DNA of 64,000 bases from contig JAPLDF010000008.1 in NCBI GenBank assembly GCA_026391835.1, positions 34,606 through 98,605 of the forward strand. Direction: 5' to 3'. Source of the stretch: Bacteroidota bacterium. Its GTDB lineage: Bacteria; Bacteroidota; Bacteroidia; Bacteroidales; FEN-979. The translations under genes and the position numbers were made by a program. Under the pieces are notes generated by a model that did no database searches, had not been told where the DNA came from, and saw only the letters and a program-made list of their open reading frames with translations. Positions 29,003 to 37,091 of this stretch are shown in pieces (position 1 is the first letter of the stretch; the number at the start of each line of letters is the position of its first letter).

Positions 29003-30730
29003 ATGAAACAGCTATTTTTTTTAATGGTCATTGCCATTATTTCTGCTTCAACTGCCTTTGGGCAGGTTGGTATTAATTCCGACAACAGCACGCCGGATCC
29101 ATCGGCAATGCTTGACGTGAAATCAACGACGAAAGGGATGCTGGTCCCACGCATGACAATCGCCGAGCGAACGCTTATCAGCAATCCAGCCACCGGATTG
29201 CTTGTATTCTGTACCGATAACAACCTTTTTTATATGAACAGCGGGACACCCGCCACCCCGAACTGGGTCATGATGGCAAGTCAATGGGTCACTACCGGCA
29301 ACGACATTTTCTACAATGCAGGGAATGTCGGAATCGGATGTCTTGGTGCAAACCAAAAACTCCAGGTTGCGGGAAAGATCTGCGCAGAATTCGGGACATC
29401 AGCAAGTCCTGCCTATGTTTTCGGGTATGGATTGGAGAACACCGGATTTTCAAGTCCTGCCCTGAACACAATTACCGTCATTACCAACGGGGCTGAAAGG
29501 GTCAGGGTGGATGGTGGCGGAAATATCGGCATCGGGAAAACAGCGCCTGCCTATCGCCTTGATGTTACCGGCGACATCAATACATCCGCCTATTTTCGTC
29601 AGAACGGGGTTCCCTTCACTGCAAGCCAATGGACATCAGCGGGGTCCAATATTTACTTTAACACGGGAAATATCGGCATTGGTGAGGCAAACCCGGTATA
29701 CCCGTTAAATTTCGGATATGCAACAGGCGATAAAATTTCATTGCATGGTGCAGGCACGAATCATTATGGCCTCGGGATCCAGGCTTATCAAATGCAGATC
29801 TACACCGATGCAAGCAACAGTGATATTACGTTTGGGTATGGGAACAGTGCTGCATTTACCGAAAATGCCAGGATAAAAGGTACCGGCCAGGTTGGGATTG
29901 GCACCACAGCTCCCGCCAGCGCGGCAGCACTGGAGGTGAGCGCTGTCAACAGGGGGATCCTTCCTCCCCGGATGACCTCGACCCAGATGCTGGCCATCCC
30001 CTCCCCGCCCGAAGGACTCACTGTTTACAACACGAGCATAAACTCGCTCTGCTGGTTCAATGGAACATCATGGGATATGGGAGCCAACAGGGACGGGCAA
30101 TCCTGTGCTGGCAATTACTTCTTTTACGGGGGGCAGAAATACACCTCGGTGATCATCGGGATGCAATGCTGGCTGAGAGAGAACCTCAACATCGGTATCG
30201 CAGTCGTTGGAGGTCAAACCAACAACAACATCGTCGAAAAGTACTGTTACGGCAACCTTGAGTCCAACTGCACCGAATATGGCGGGCTGTACCAGTGGGG
30301 TGAAATGATGAATTATACTGCTTCCAGCAACGCGAACCCAAGCGGCAGGCAGGGAATCTGCCCTCCCGGCTGGCATGTGCCTTCGGACGCTGAATGGTGC
30401 CAGATGAAAAAATATATAGATGCGACTGTCGACTGCGGTTCAACCGATCTGAGCGGTACAGATGCAGGGGCTAAAATGAAAGAAAAAGGCCAAGTGCATT
30501 GGAACAATCCCATTGGGACAAATTCAAGCGGGTTCACAGCCCTGGGTGCCGGCTTCAGACAACCCGGAGGCACCTTCCAGTACCAGCTAATGGATGCCCA
30601 CTTCTGGTCATCAACCGAAAGTTCATCTGCAAATGCATGGGAACAATTCCTGTATACTGAAAAACTTACCGTTGGCCGCAGTTCAACCGATAAGGCATCC
30701 GGCTTTTCCGTGCGCTGCGTCAGGGATTGA
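29003..30730 (+). CDS. Large FISUMP-domain exported protein with tail-fibre-like repeats
   Basis: A 575-aa exported protein. The signal peptide ends at about residue 21 (TAFGQ), followed by the cluster's MLDVKSTTKGMLVPRMT block and a long middle with recurring GNVGIG, GNIGIG and GQVGIGTTAP elements (about 110-310), as in trimeric tail-spike-like surface proteins. A second PRMT block (GILPPRMTSTQ) precedes the C-terminal FISUMP domain (CWLRENLNIG, YGGLYQWGEMMNY, CPPGWHVPSDAEW, FWSSTESS, FSVRCVRD). It reads opposite to the three smaller paralogues and shares their leading block, so it looks like the full-length form of the family. Function unknown; surface exposure is inferred. No T9SS domain is present. 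Confidence 0.82.
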   Translation: MKQLFFLMVIAIISASTAFGQVGINSDNSTPDPSAMLDVKSTTKGMLVPRMTIAERTLISNPATGLLVFCTDNNLFYMNSGTPATPNWVMMASQWVTTGNDIFYNAGNVGIGCLGANQKLQVAGKICAEFGTSASPAYVFGYGLENTGFSSPALNTITVITNGAERVRVDGGGNIGIGKTAPAYRLDVTGDINTSAYFRQNGVPFTASQWTSAGSNIYFNTGNIGIGEANPVYPLNFGYATGDKISLHGAGTNHYGLGIQAYQMQIYTDASNSDITFGYGNSAAFTENARIKGTGQVGIGTTAPASAAALEVSAVNRGILPPRMTSTQMLAIPSPPEGLTVYNTSINSLCWFNGTSWDMGANRDGQSCAGNYFFYGGQKYTSVIIGMQCWLRENLNIGIAVVGGQTNNNIVEKYCYGNLESNCTEYGGLYQWGEMMNYTASSNANPSGRQGICPPGWHVPSDAEWCQMKKYIDATVDCGSTDLSGTDAGAKMKEKGQVHWNNPIGTNSSGFTALGAGFRQPGGTFQYQLMDAHFWSSTESSSANAWEQFLYTEKLTVGRSSTDKASGFSVRCVRD

Positions 30731-30767
30731 GGTGCGCCATCCGCTGCTTCGGGCTCGTGGCGCACCT
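30730..30767. terminator. Perfect hairpin at a convergent gene end
   Basis: AGGTGCGCCA (30730-30739) pairs perfectly with TGGCGCACCT (30758-30767) around an 18-base loop. The structure overlaps the stop codon of the plus-strand FISUMP gene and the stop codon (30768-30766) of a minus-strand remnant. It lacks a T-run but is well placed to stop transcription from both sides. Confidence 0.6.
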
Positions 30768-30934
30768 AATCCTTGAGGCAGCGCACATAGTACCCCCAAC
30801 TCATAAAATCCCAGTTCGTGGATACAAAGCTGTAATTGAAGTACAGTGATATCCCGGTTCCGGTAGCGCTATAATAGGAAGAACAAAACCAGTATGCTCT
30901 GTTGTTCAAATAGTAGATCTTGCCATCTCATTTG
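30766..30934 (-). pseudogene. C-terminal remnant of a FISUMP gene
   Basis: A minus-strand frame ending at TAG 30768-30766 reads NRAYWFCSSYYS, then SLYFNYSF and SWGYYVRCLKD. This matches the last 50 residues of the neighbouring FISUMP proteins (YWSS, YLYF, GFSVRCLR). A stop lies directly upstream of it in frame and nothing recognisable follows for the rest of the gene. It is therefore the detached tail of a lost copy, in the same orientation as the three-gene tandem. Confidence 0.7.
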
Positions 30935-30952
30935 ATTGATATTTAATCACAC

Positions 30953-31005
30953 AAGGTGGTCAGCCGAAAACAACGAAAGGTGATCAAATACTCCGTTTTT
31001 TCCAT
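30953..31005. repeat. Degenerate insertion-sequence end, second copy
   Basis: AAGGTGGTCA at 30953-30962 and AAGGTGATCA at 30977-30986 are 24 bp apart and followed by CCGTTTTTTCCA. Order, period and trailing T-tract match 2317-2365. It lies right behind the decayed FISUMP tail. A weaker single box (AAAGTGGTCA) stands at 32047-32056. Confidence 0.5.
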
Positions 31006-31010
31006 GTTTA

Positions 31011-31042
31011 TTTGCTTTCGGTTTTTGCAGATTGTATATTTG
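31011..31042 (+). promoter_or_regulatory. Bacteroidota-type promoter
   Basis: TTTG at 31011-31014 and TATATTTG at 31035-31042, with 20 bases between them, match the -33/-7 pattern of the phylum's primary sigma factor. Transcription would begin about 25 bp upstream of the small membrane protein gene. Confidence 0.6.
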
Positions 31043-31076
31043 TAACTGTCATTTAGGCTCTTTAAGTTTTTGAGTG

Positions 31077-31403
31077 ATGACTGCTGAAGAATACGAAGAC
31101 ATTCTTTACAACCATCGCATCCTGCGGTGGTCGGCAAGGATCCTGGGGGCGATCGAGGTGGTACTGTTGTTTTACCTTGCCTTTACCGAATTCATGGAGG
31201 AAATAAATAACCACAGCCCTTCACCATTATTGACATTGATCAATGGACAGTATTTCTTAGCTGCCACATTGACGATCGCTTTTACAGGCCTTATCATTGC
31301 CTTTTGGAAAGAAGGCCTGGGTGGCGGGATCTCCCTTGCCGGTTTCATCGTGTTATTTATCGGGTGGTCCGATTTTCATGGAAATTTCATTCTTAGCATG
31401 TAA
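31077..31403 (+). CDS. Small three-helix membrane protein of unknown function
   Basis: A 108-aa protein. ATG 31077 is preferred over the GTG just before it. Three hydrophobic segments (about residues 22-36, 60-80 and 88-103) follow a short polar N-terminus (TAEEYEDILYNHRILRW). A promoter with both elements lies just upstream, which supports expression. It stands isolated between IS-like debris and decayed FISUMP pieces. I recognise the general type (conserved hypothetical inner-membrane protein in Bacteroidota) but no function. Confidence 0.7.
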   Translation: MTAEEYEDILYNHRILRWSARILGAIEVVLLFYLAFTEFMEEINNHSPSPLLTLINGQYFLAATLTIAFTGLIIAFWKEGLGGGISLAGFIVLFIGWSDFHGNFILSM

Positions 31404-31459
31404 TCGCTTCCCTTCCTGCCTTTTTATATGTTACATACTGGTTGACTGTTTATCTCGAT

Positions 31460-31800
31460 CTTAAGAAGACAGAACGGGATCAAAGAACTGGCCTTTAGTG
31501 CACATTCCGCTGGCCGGAGCGGAAGTGCCGACACCCATCTGGCCGGCCTGCTTCAGCAATGCCAACATTCCCTGAGTTGCAATCAATGCCGATGGTAGTT
31601 CTCCCAACCCCTCTGCCGGACTGGATGTAAAGTTCAGCGACAAAGGTTTTCTTCTTCCCCGTTTGACACTGACACAAAGGGGCGCCATTGCGAATCCTCC
31701 CGCTGGCCTGATGGTTTATTGCACCGATTGCGGGTCCAACGGCTCTGCAAACGTGTATTCAACTGGAACACAGTTGCAAATGCGAAAGGATACAGGTGGA
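31460..31800 (+). pseudogene. Mosaic FISUMP-family remnant
   Basis: The plus strand from about 31574 reads VAINADGSSPNPSAGLDV, DKGFLLPRLTLTQRGAIANP and LMVYCTDCGSNGSA, a decayed copy of the N-terminal block of the FISUMP proteins (SMLDV, LLPRMTQAQRSAIASP, CTDC). It stops at about 31800 and has a stop where the signal peptide should end. On the minus strand at 31480-31575, GQMGVGTSAPAS and NSGNVGIAE resemble the GIGTTAPAS repeats of the 575-aa paralogue. Two pieces of the family thus meet head to head near 31573. The minus-strand part is less certain. Confidence 0.6.
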
Positions 31801-31866
31801 GCAGCGTGAACGATTTCGCAACTGCGACGGAAATTCCACTGCGACCGCATTGACGCAAACCACATC

Positions 31867-31925
31867 TGGACACGCCGATGGTTATGACCATCCCGGGCCG
31901 AAGTAAACTGGCCATCCTTGTTTAT
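31867..31925. repeat. Dispersed intergenic repeat, TGGACACGCC copy
   Basis: TGGACACGCCGATGGTT followed by GACCATCCCGGGCC and AGTAAACTGGCCATCC. The first 17 bases match 25567 except for one position. It lies immediately behind the mosaic FISUMP remnant. Confidence 0.4.
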
Positions 31926-32162
31926 GTTTAATCAGTTTTGTGGGATAAAAGTGAAGGGTGTATTGATACGTTGTTTGATTGTGAGAAGTGAGATGTGAAT
32001 CAGAAATCCGAAATTCCCTTCCCCCCGGATTTTTCTCTTGATCCATAAAGTGGTCAACCTGACCGTTGGCCGGTATTCAATAGCAACGGCTCGTCCTGAA
32101 GAAGAATGATAATTGTACCTGAGGTTTCGTCAAAGTTAAGCATACAATCTAAAATAATTGGG

Positions 32163-32187
32163 AAAGCCGGAGTTATGCCGGCTTTTT
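32163..32187 (+). terminator. Rho-independent terminator-like hairpin
   Basis: AAAGCCGG (32163-32170) and CCGGCTTT (32178-32185) pair across a 7-base loop, with five Ts ending at 32187. It stands about 70 bp before the plus-strand gene at 32257 and behind no intact gene. It is either the relic of a lost upstream gene or a leader structure of the downstream one. Confidence 0.6.
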
Positions 32188-32256
32188 CTATTATTTTTAC
32201 CAGGCTTTCCCTACCAGGGTATCATCATGCATGGTGACACACATAAATTACCGGAT

Positions 32257-33036
32257 ATGAAAAAGCACATCTTCCTTTTCGCTCTTTTCCTTTTGGCCGC
32301 AAATGCAAGCTTCGCACAGGTCTCCATAACCCCCGACAACGCACCGCCCGCCACCTCGGCCATGCTCGACGTCCAGTCCGCGACAAAAGGGATGCTCATC
32401 CCCCGAATGACTGCCGCACAGCGCACGGCCATCGCCTCCCCGGCCGTCGGGCTGATGGTTTACCAGACCGACGGAACGGCCGGGTTCTACTACTATAACG
32501 GGACAACCTGGAATGTCCTTTCTGCTGGCAACGGGGGCGGCACTGGCACGCACTACATCGGCGAGCTCTATGGCGGCGGAATCATCTTCTGGCTTGACAA
32601 TACCGGCCAGCACGGCCTCATCGCCAGCCTCACCGACCTCAGCACCGCGGCGCAATGGTGTCCGACCTATTCCCCCATCGGGGCTGTAAGCACGTGGGAC
32701 GGGCCGGCAAATACCGCGATGATCGCCGCGATCAGCCCTGCCGCTCAGCTGTGCGACGATTATGTCAATTCTTCAGTCTACGGCACGGGCACCTTTTCCG
32801 ACTGGTACCTCCCCGCCATCGATGAATTGAACCTCATGAACAATGCACGCTATATCCTGAACAGGAACATTCAGCTCTCCGGCCTTGTGGCACAGATCAT
32901 TGCCAACAGCATCTACTGGTCATCAACCGAGTACAGTTACAACTATGCCTTCTATTTTAACTTCACCACCGGCAATGCCTATAACTACTGCCTGAAGAGT
33001 ACCAGCAACTGGGTGAGGGCGGTGAGGGCTTTTTAG
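32257..33036 (+). CDS. Exported Lcl/DUF1566-like protein of the FISUMP type
   Basis: A 259-aa protein from ATG 32257, which directly starts the signal peptide (MKKHIFLFALFLLAANASFAQ); the frame is open further upstream through a terminator hairpin. It carries the same leading block as the FISUMP cluster (SAMLDVQSATKGMLIPRMTA) and a MVYQTDGTAGFYYYNGTTW motif. Its C-terminal domain is of the Lcl/DUF1566 type (GGGIIFWLDNTGQHGLI, SDWYLPAIDELNLM, IYWSSTEYSYNYAF, WVRAVRAF). GC content and codon choice (CCC, GCC, GGC) look richer than in nearby genes. It is the last member of the family cluster. Function unknown. Confidence 0.78.
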   Translation: MKKHIFLFALFLLAANASFAQVSITPDNAPPATSAMLDVQSATKGMLIPRMTAAQRTAIASPAVGLMVYQTDGTAGFYYYNGTTWNVLSAGNGGGTGTHYIGELYGGGIIFWLDNTGQHGLIASLTDLSTAAQWCPTYSPIGAVSTWDGPANTAMIAAISPAAQLCDDYVNSSVYGTGTFSDWYLPAIDELNLMNNARYILNRNIQLSGLVAQIIANSIYWSSTEYSYNYAFYFNFTTGNAYNYCLKSTSNWVRAVRAF

Positions 33037-33039
33037 GTT

Positions 33040-33306
33040 CTGGCGGGCAGTAAACTTCGCCGGAATCAAAATACTTTCGCCAACCCTGCGAACCATCACC
33101 AAATGGTCCGCCGCCAAAATATCCTGCTGAATTTTTTGTAAATCAGGTTCAAATTCTGAAACTACTCTGTAGCCGAACGTAGGTATTGGATAAAATTCCA
33201 AATCAATCAGGTGAACCAGTTTGCTTTGAGTCCCACTCATATCTGCACCTTTTTTGTAGCTTTCTGCCAAAGCAAAACAGAACTTTTTTTTTATCAGGAT
33301 GTCCAA
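33040..33306 (-). pseudogene. Flavodoxin-fold NAD(P)H oxidoreductase remnant
   Basis: A minus-strand frame from 33306 reads FCFALAESYKKG, KLVHLIDLEFYPI and EPDLQKIQQDILAADHLVMV. This closely follows the first 75 residues of NAD(P)H-quinone-reductase-like proteins of the flavodoxin fold (YwrO/KefF type). The expected glycine-rich stretch between DILI and FCFALAE is missing. After HLVMV the family's FPTWW motif and everything behind it are absent, the frame running on into the 3' end of the neighbouring gene. Only about 75 of about 190 residues remain, so it is non-functional. Confidence 0.72.
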
Positions 33307-33361
33307 TTACGTATACCGTGGTCGCGCTGAACAGGTGCTTTTTTATTGATAGGATAAAAGA

Positions 33362-33769
33362 CTAACCCTCCGCGTGTTTTTTGAAATTATCTAAAATGGC
33401 TTGCCAACCTGCTTTTTGAAGTTCTAAAGTATTTATTTCCTCCGGCTCAAATTTTTCCGTTACAGTGGTTGCGTCGTCAATAACTTCGAATGTAACTGAC
33501 ATCTTCCTGCCATCACCCAAAATAATTTCAATAAATTTTTCAGTTTCTATTTTAATGTAAGTTCCCCAAAAGTCAAAACTGGCAGAGCCATCTTTTGCTG
33601 CCATGATAAAATGAAATTCGCCTCCGGGTACCAGGCTATTATCAGCTTTTGGACAGTGCCAATCTTCCCCTGCAAAGTTCCATTCCGTGATATGTTCTGT
33701 TTGGGTCCAGCATTGCCATACTTTATTTATTGTCGCTGCAATTATAGTTTTTACTGTTATTTCATTCAT
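33362..33769 (-). CDS. SRPBCC/AHSA1-family protein
   Basis: A 135-aa START-like hydrophobic-ligand-binding domain of the Activator-of-Hsp90-ATPase-1 (AHSA1) type. It opens with ITVKTIIAATINKVWQCWTQ, the usual first strand and helix, has W..FAGEDWHCP (about 30-41) and a GGEFHF strand near 50, and ends with a long amphipathic helix (LELQKAGWQAILDNFKKH). Length and order are complete. Members often bind small hydrophobic molecules; the ligand here cannot be told. A TAACTTTG -7-like box lies about 60 bp upstream on the same strand. No operon partner. Confidence 0.88.
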   Translation of the reverse strand: MNEITVKTIIAATINKVWQCWTQTEHITEWNFAGEDWHCPKADNSLVPGGEFHFIMAAKDGSASFDFWGTYIKIETEKFIEIILGDGRKMSVTFEVIDDATTVTEKFEPEEINTLELQKAGWQAILDNFKKHAEG

Positions 33770-34115
33770 TTTGCCGGCACACTTTTAAGATTAAATGAAA
33801 TTTGAATTTGTCTGAAACATAAACTTCTGCAAAGTTATAGAAATCTTAGCTTATTAATCTCCTTATGGTTATGATTCCTTAACTGTGTTTCCAGTTGCAA
33901 CGTTGAATAGTAAGGGGGGCCAACAGGAAAGATTTCGATTCCCGGCTTTTTTCTTGTTTATGATCAATGTTGGTTCGTAATTAAACGGGTATGTTTAAAA
34001 AACAGCGTCAAATCTTGATTTTGTAATACGGTTTCAAACTGGTTCCTTAACCGATAGCGACCTGGAGATAAATAACCCGGGAAACTGTTAAAGATGAATG
34101 TTGACTGCCAATATT
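33770..34115. other. Intergenic region without a visible gene
   Basis: 346 bp with no family-like frame on either strand. The part next to 33770 probably carries the AHSA1 gene's promoter (TAACTTTG on the minus strand at 33837-33830). Confidence 0.4.
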
Positions 34116-34472
34116 TCATTTGACTGCAACCGATAACGATCCAAAAACATGGTTCAAACCCATGAACAGGTTTTGTTCCAATATGTCATATTTGCCATCA
34201 GATAAAAACAGTTCTTTCACTTCGTTGAATAAACGGCCTGTGTCATCTTTCAGGTAACCATATTTTTCAAGCGTTGACCGTATTTTTTGGATGCTTTGGT
34301 AATCGTTATCCTTATCGAATTCATCATGGATTCTTTCAAAACTGTTTCCTATGGTCTTCGATTTGATAAAGGCTGTTTCAGCTTTCAATTCTGAAAAATT
34401 GGCATTGGCGCAGAAAATCAGGATATAGACTTTTAATTCTTCTTTCGTCCAGTATGTATCAAATTCGTTCAT
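34116..34472 (-). CDS. Small helical protein of unknown function
   Basis: A 118-aa cytoplasmic protein from ATG 34472; the frame is open upstream to 34577 but that extension is basic, Pro-rich and unlike a protein start. It is all-helical and charged: TYWTKEELKVYILIFCANANF, then KSKTIGNSFERIHDEFDKDN. The pattern of acidic helices is reminiscent of TerB-like (tellurite-resistance) bundles, but I cannot show that. It follows the gene at 34582 on the same strand, so the two may be cotranscribed. Confidence 0.65.
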   Translation of the reverse strand: MNEFDTYWTKEELKVYILIFCANANFSELKAETAFIKSKTIGNSFERIHDEFDKDNDYQSIQKIRSTLEKYGYLKDDTGRLFNEVKELFLSDGKYDILEQNLFMGLNHVFGSLSVAVK

Positions 34473-34581
34473 TGTTTTATGCTTAATTTTTAGCAACAAT
34501 ATTTTTTCAACAGCAACGGGTGGCTCCTGCTGATCCAGGCAAACCGGCGGCCCGGCCAGCCTGCCCGGAAGACACACAACT

Positions 34582-35004
34582 TTAACTGCTAACTTTCCAA
34601 ACCGGTTTTTTCCCTGCAGGTTTTATCTGCACTGGTATCTCCTTAAGTTTTGCTGTTTGATGCAATAAGACATGGTCCCTCAAGCCGGTGTATCTCAAAT
34701 CGATGGGTTTCCTGTCTTTTATTTGTTCCTTTTCGTTCTCCAGGTTTTGGGATGAGACATAGTCTCTCGAACTTTTGTACCTCAAATCGGGAGTCTTCCC
34801 GTCCTTCCTGTAAACAACGATAATTTTCTTTTCGGGGGTTTCTCCAGTTTTCATAGTGGTTTGTTTCTTAACTTTAGTCATGTCCCTGACCAGGGTTTGT
34901 TGAATTCGATTGATGATACAAAGTTCGTGGTGTTTCACTCCGAAAGTATTACACATTTCCGGGAATTCCTTACATGTTTCACACATTGCAGCTTCGTACA
35001 GCAC
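34582..35004 (-). CDS. Basic protein with a duplicated DLRY..RD motif, unknown function
   Basis: Up to 140 aa if read from 35004; starts at residue 42 (MTKVKKQTT) or 51 (MKTGETPEKK) are equally possible, the former having an AGGGAC-like ribosome site directly before it. The core contains an internal duplication: TPDLRYKSSRDYV (about 71-83) and PIDLRYTGLRDHV (about 99-111). It ends in a Lys/Pro-rich tail. If the long start is right, the N-terminus adds four cysteines and HH (CETCKEFPEMC, KHHELC), a possible metal site. No known family recognised. Confidence 0.5.
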   Translation of the reverse strand: MLYEAAMCETCKEFPEMCNTFGVKHHELCIINRIQQTLVRDMTKVKKQTTMKTGETPEKKIIVVYRKDGKTPDLRYKSSRDYVSSQNLENEKEQIKDRKPIDLRYTGLRDHVLLHQTAKLKEIPVQIKPAGKKPVWKVSS

Positions 35005-35050
35005 CGAAGCAGCTGACCCCTTATGGCCGGTTAACAGGGATTACCCCATC

Positions 35051-35061
35051 CCGGACACGCC
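35051..35061. repeat. Short match to the dispersed TGGACACGCC repeat
   Basis: CCGGACACGCC stands between two minus-strand genes, followed by AACGGAGCCGACCATCACAGG, which resembles the sequence behind the copy at 31867. Short, so the match may be chance. Confidence 0.3.
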
Positions 35062-35115
35062 AACGGAGCCGACCATCACAGGTCAAAATATTGTTTTTTG
35101 GTAAAATTTCAGCGA

Positions 35116-35835
35116 TTATTGAACGGGCATCCGGAATGCATTGGTATCAACCGGGTTATTCAGTTGTATTGTGTCAAACTGTAGTGTATTGTAAAGTTGA
35201 CCGCCGAAATAAGTCACCTGGGTAAAAGCGAACAAAACCCCCTGGACCATTCGGTAATCTTTAAAATAATTCTCCACGGCAACTTCCTGCCCCCTCACCA
35301 TACGGGAGTACGCTCTTTTTAAAATGGTGGATTTGATGGCATCCATGTAATAATATTCAATTCCCCCGTCTTTTTTTGTAACCTTCAACTTAAATGCCGG
35401 CGTTTTTTCAACGGTATCGCGGCCAACCAATTCTACTAAATGTCCCTTTTCCTTCCAGTGATAAAGCAATCCATCAAAATCCGCCCTGCTCCTCAGTTCT
35501 TTGGCCCGGTCATCGGGCATTACCTGTGGTTTGGGATTCCCCGACCAGGGGGCAGTAGTCCATGCCGTCTGCCCGTCATAACCCTGGAAACCGGTGATAT
35601 CCTGGATATCGAACTCCATTAAATACTTATCAGGCCTCATTTTGATAATTTTCACGGGCATCGCGTCCTGCTGTATAATGGTCCCGGTCATGGTGATTGT
35701 ATTTACCTTCCTGAGGTTCCCCAGCCCGATGGCTTTAGAATGATCTGAAAGGATGTTGTCAAGGTTGAGGTCCTGTGCACCGGCCATGCTGCAGATCATC
35801 AGGACCGCGACTGCCAGAGATATCTTTTTTGTCAT
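35116..35835 (-). CDS. LolA-like exported lipoprotein-sorting-type protein
   Basis: A 239-aa periplasmic protein. The signal peptide ends near MAGAQ (residue 20). The rest has the half-barrel strand pattern of the LolA/LppX-like superfamily: MTGTIIQQDAMPVKIIKMRP, YLMEFDIQDITGFQGYDGQ, FKLKVTKKDGGIEYYYMDA and VENYFKDYRMVQGVLFAF. Such Bacteroidota proteins are usually called outer-membrane lipoprotein-sorting proteins. A real LolA role is uncertain because canonical LolA is shorter and sits beside lolCDE-like genes, absent here. It lies 38 bp behind the PQQ-type propeller gene on the same strand, so the two are probably cotranscribed. Confidence 0.75.
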   Translation of the reverse strand: MTKKISLAVAVLMICSMAGAQDLNLDNILSDHSKAIGLGNLRKVNTITMTGTIIQQDAMPVKIIKMRPDKYLMEFDIQDITGFQGYDGQTAWTTAPWSGNPKPQVMPDDRAKELRSRADFDGLLYHWKEKGHLVELVGRDTVEKTPAFKLKVTKKDGGIEYYYMDAIKSTILKRAYSRMVRGQEVAVENYFKDYRMVQGVLFAFTQVTYFGGQLYNTLQFDTIQLNNPVDTNAFRMPVQ

Positions 35836-35873
35836 ACTTCCACTGTTTTCATTACCGGGTTTTCACCAGGTCA

Positions 35874-37091
35874 TTATTTAATTTTATAAGCCAGGAGTGA
35901 TTTACCATGCCTGATGTACAAGATCCCGTTGCAGATCACGGGATGTGAAAAATGTGCCTTGGTTCCCCTGGTCAGTTTGAAGGAACTAACTTGTTCCATT
36001 TTAGGTCCGTTGGGTTTGAACAATCCAACCTGGCCCTTTTCATTGTAGAGATAGAGCATGCCGTCAGCCAGGATGATGGTCCCCCGGTCGAATTTCGCCG
36101 AATCCACGATCTTTCCCCCGGTGGCTTCCACCGTGTAATACTGGCGTATTTCATATCCTGAGGTATAAATGAAATCGTTTACTTTGATAAATCCCCCCAT
36201 CAGGTTGTCACACCTCCCGTTTTTCCAGATTTCTGTGATCTTTGTTCCCTCATCAGAAAGTTGCAGCTTGAAGGCGCCATTTCCGTTTCCGGCAACAGAC
36301 CAGATGAACCCGTTTTCATAAATGGGGGTGTTGACCTGGCAGTCGACCCCCTCTCCTTCCTGTTTATAGGACCAGAGCAGGCTGCCATCCTTTGCATCGA
36401 TGCCCAGCATGGTTGTTTTCGAAAAAGTAACGAGAATTGTGCGCTGGGGCAAACTGATGAGCATGGGCGAACAGTAAGAGGTAATCTCTCCCGCCCCTTT
36501 GCTGATCCAGTTGATCTTTCCTGTAAAACGATCGAGTGCGACAACATTGGTATCAGGGCTGCCGGGCGAACAGTACAGGGTATTCCCGCTGATCAGCACC
36601 GATTCGGCAAAGCCAAACCTTGGTGCTGTTCCGTGAAAGTCGGTCATCATATTAACCGACCACCGCTCTTTTCCCGACCGGGCCTCAAGACAGGCAACCT
36701 GCCCCCATCCGGAAGTGACATACACAAGGTCATCCACCACCGTTGGGGTGCTTCGGGAACCCGGGTAATTCAGGATCCATTCCATTCCGTATTTCGCTTT
36801 CCACAGGTATTTCCCTGAAAGGTCAAGCGCAAAAAGATAACTGGCTGTATCTGTTTCCCCATTGATAAAGATGTTCGTTTTCGTGATCACCGGGCTGCCA
36901 TAACCGTTACCCAGGCCATCGAATTCCCATAACAGTTCAGGGCCCGCGGCTGGCCAGGTCGTCAGCAACCCGGTTTCATTGTAAACACCGTCGCGATTGA
37001 GGCCACGCCACTGAAGAATTTCCTGGCCGGAACCAGTGCCGGGCATCAGCAGCGCGAAGGCTGCAAAAATGCTGAAGAGAATGTGTTTCAT
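35874..37091 (-). CDS. PQQ-like beta-propeller exported protein
   Basis: 405 aa from ATG 37091, chosen because it starts a signal peptide (MKHILFSIFAAFALLMPGTGSG); the frame is open 195 bp further upstream without protein-like character. Residue 25 onward reads LQWRGLNRDGVYNETGLL, the usual opening of outer-membrane PQQ-like (BamB-like) propellers. Blade motifs follow: LFALDLSGKYLWKAKYG, VACLEARSGKERWS, VVALDRFTGKINW and MLGIDAKDGSLLWSYKQ. BamB helps assemble outer-membrane proteins, but this lone copy with a signal and no lipobox is better called a generic PQQ-repeat protein. On the minus strand, TAATTTTG (37123-37116) could be its -7 box. Confidence 0.85.
   Translation of the reverse strand: MKHILFSIFAAFALLMPGTGSGQEILQWRGLNRDGVYNETGLLTTWPAAGPELLWEFDGLGNGYGSPVITKTNIFINGETDTASYLFALDLSGKYLWKAKYGMEWILNYPGSRSTPTVVDDLVYVTSGWGQVACLEARSGKERWSVNMMTDFHGTAPRFGFAESVLISGNTLYCSPGSPDTNVVALDRFTGKINWISKGAGEITSYCSPMLISLPQRTILVTFSKTTMLGIDAKDGSLLWSYKQEGEGVDCQVNTPIYENGFIWSVAGNGNGAFKLQLSDEGTKITEIWKNGRCDNLMGGFIKVNDFIYTSGYEIRQYYTVEATGGKIVDSAKFDRGTIILADGMLYLYNEKGQVGLFKPNGPKMEQVSSFKLTRGTKAHFSHPVICNGILYIRHGKSLLAYKIK

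Noticed and set aside
28795..29076. 93-codon frame in the FISUMP intergenic region
   Set aside because: Runs out of frame into the real gene at 29003 and has no family features.
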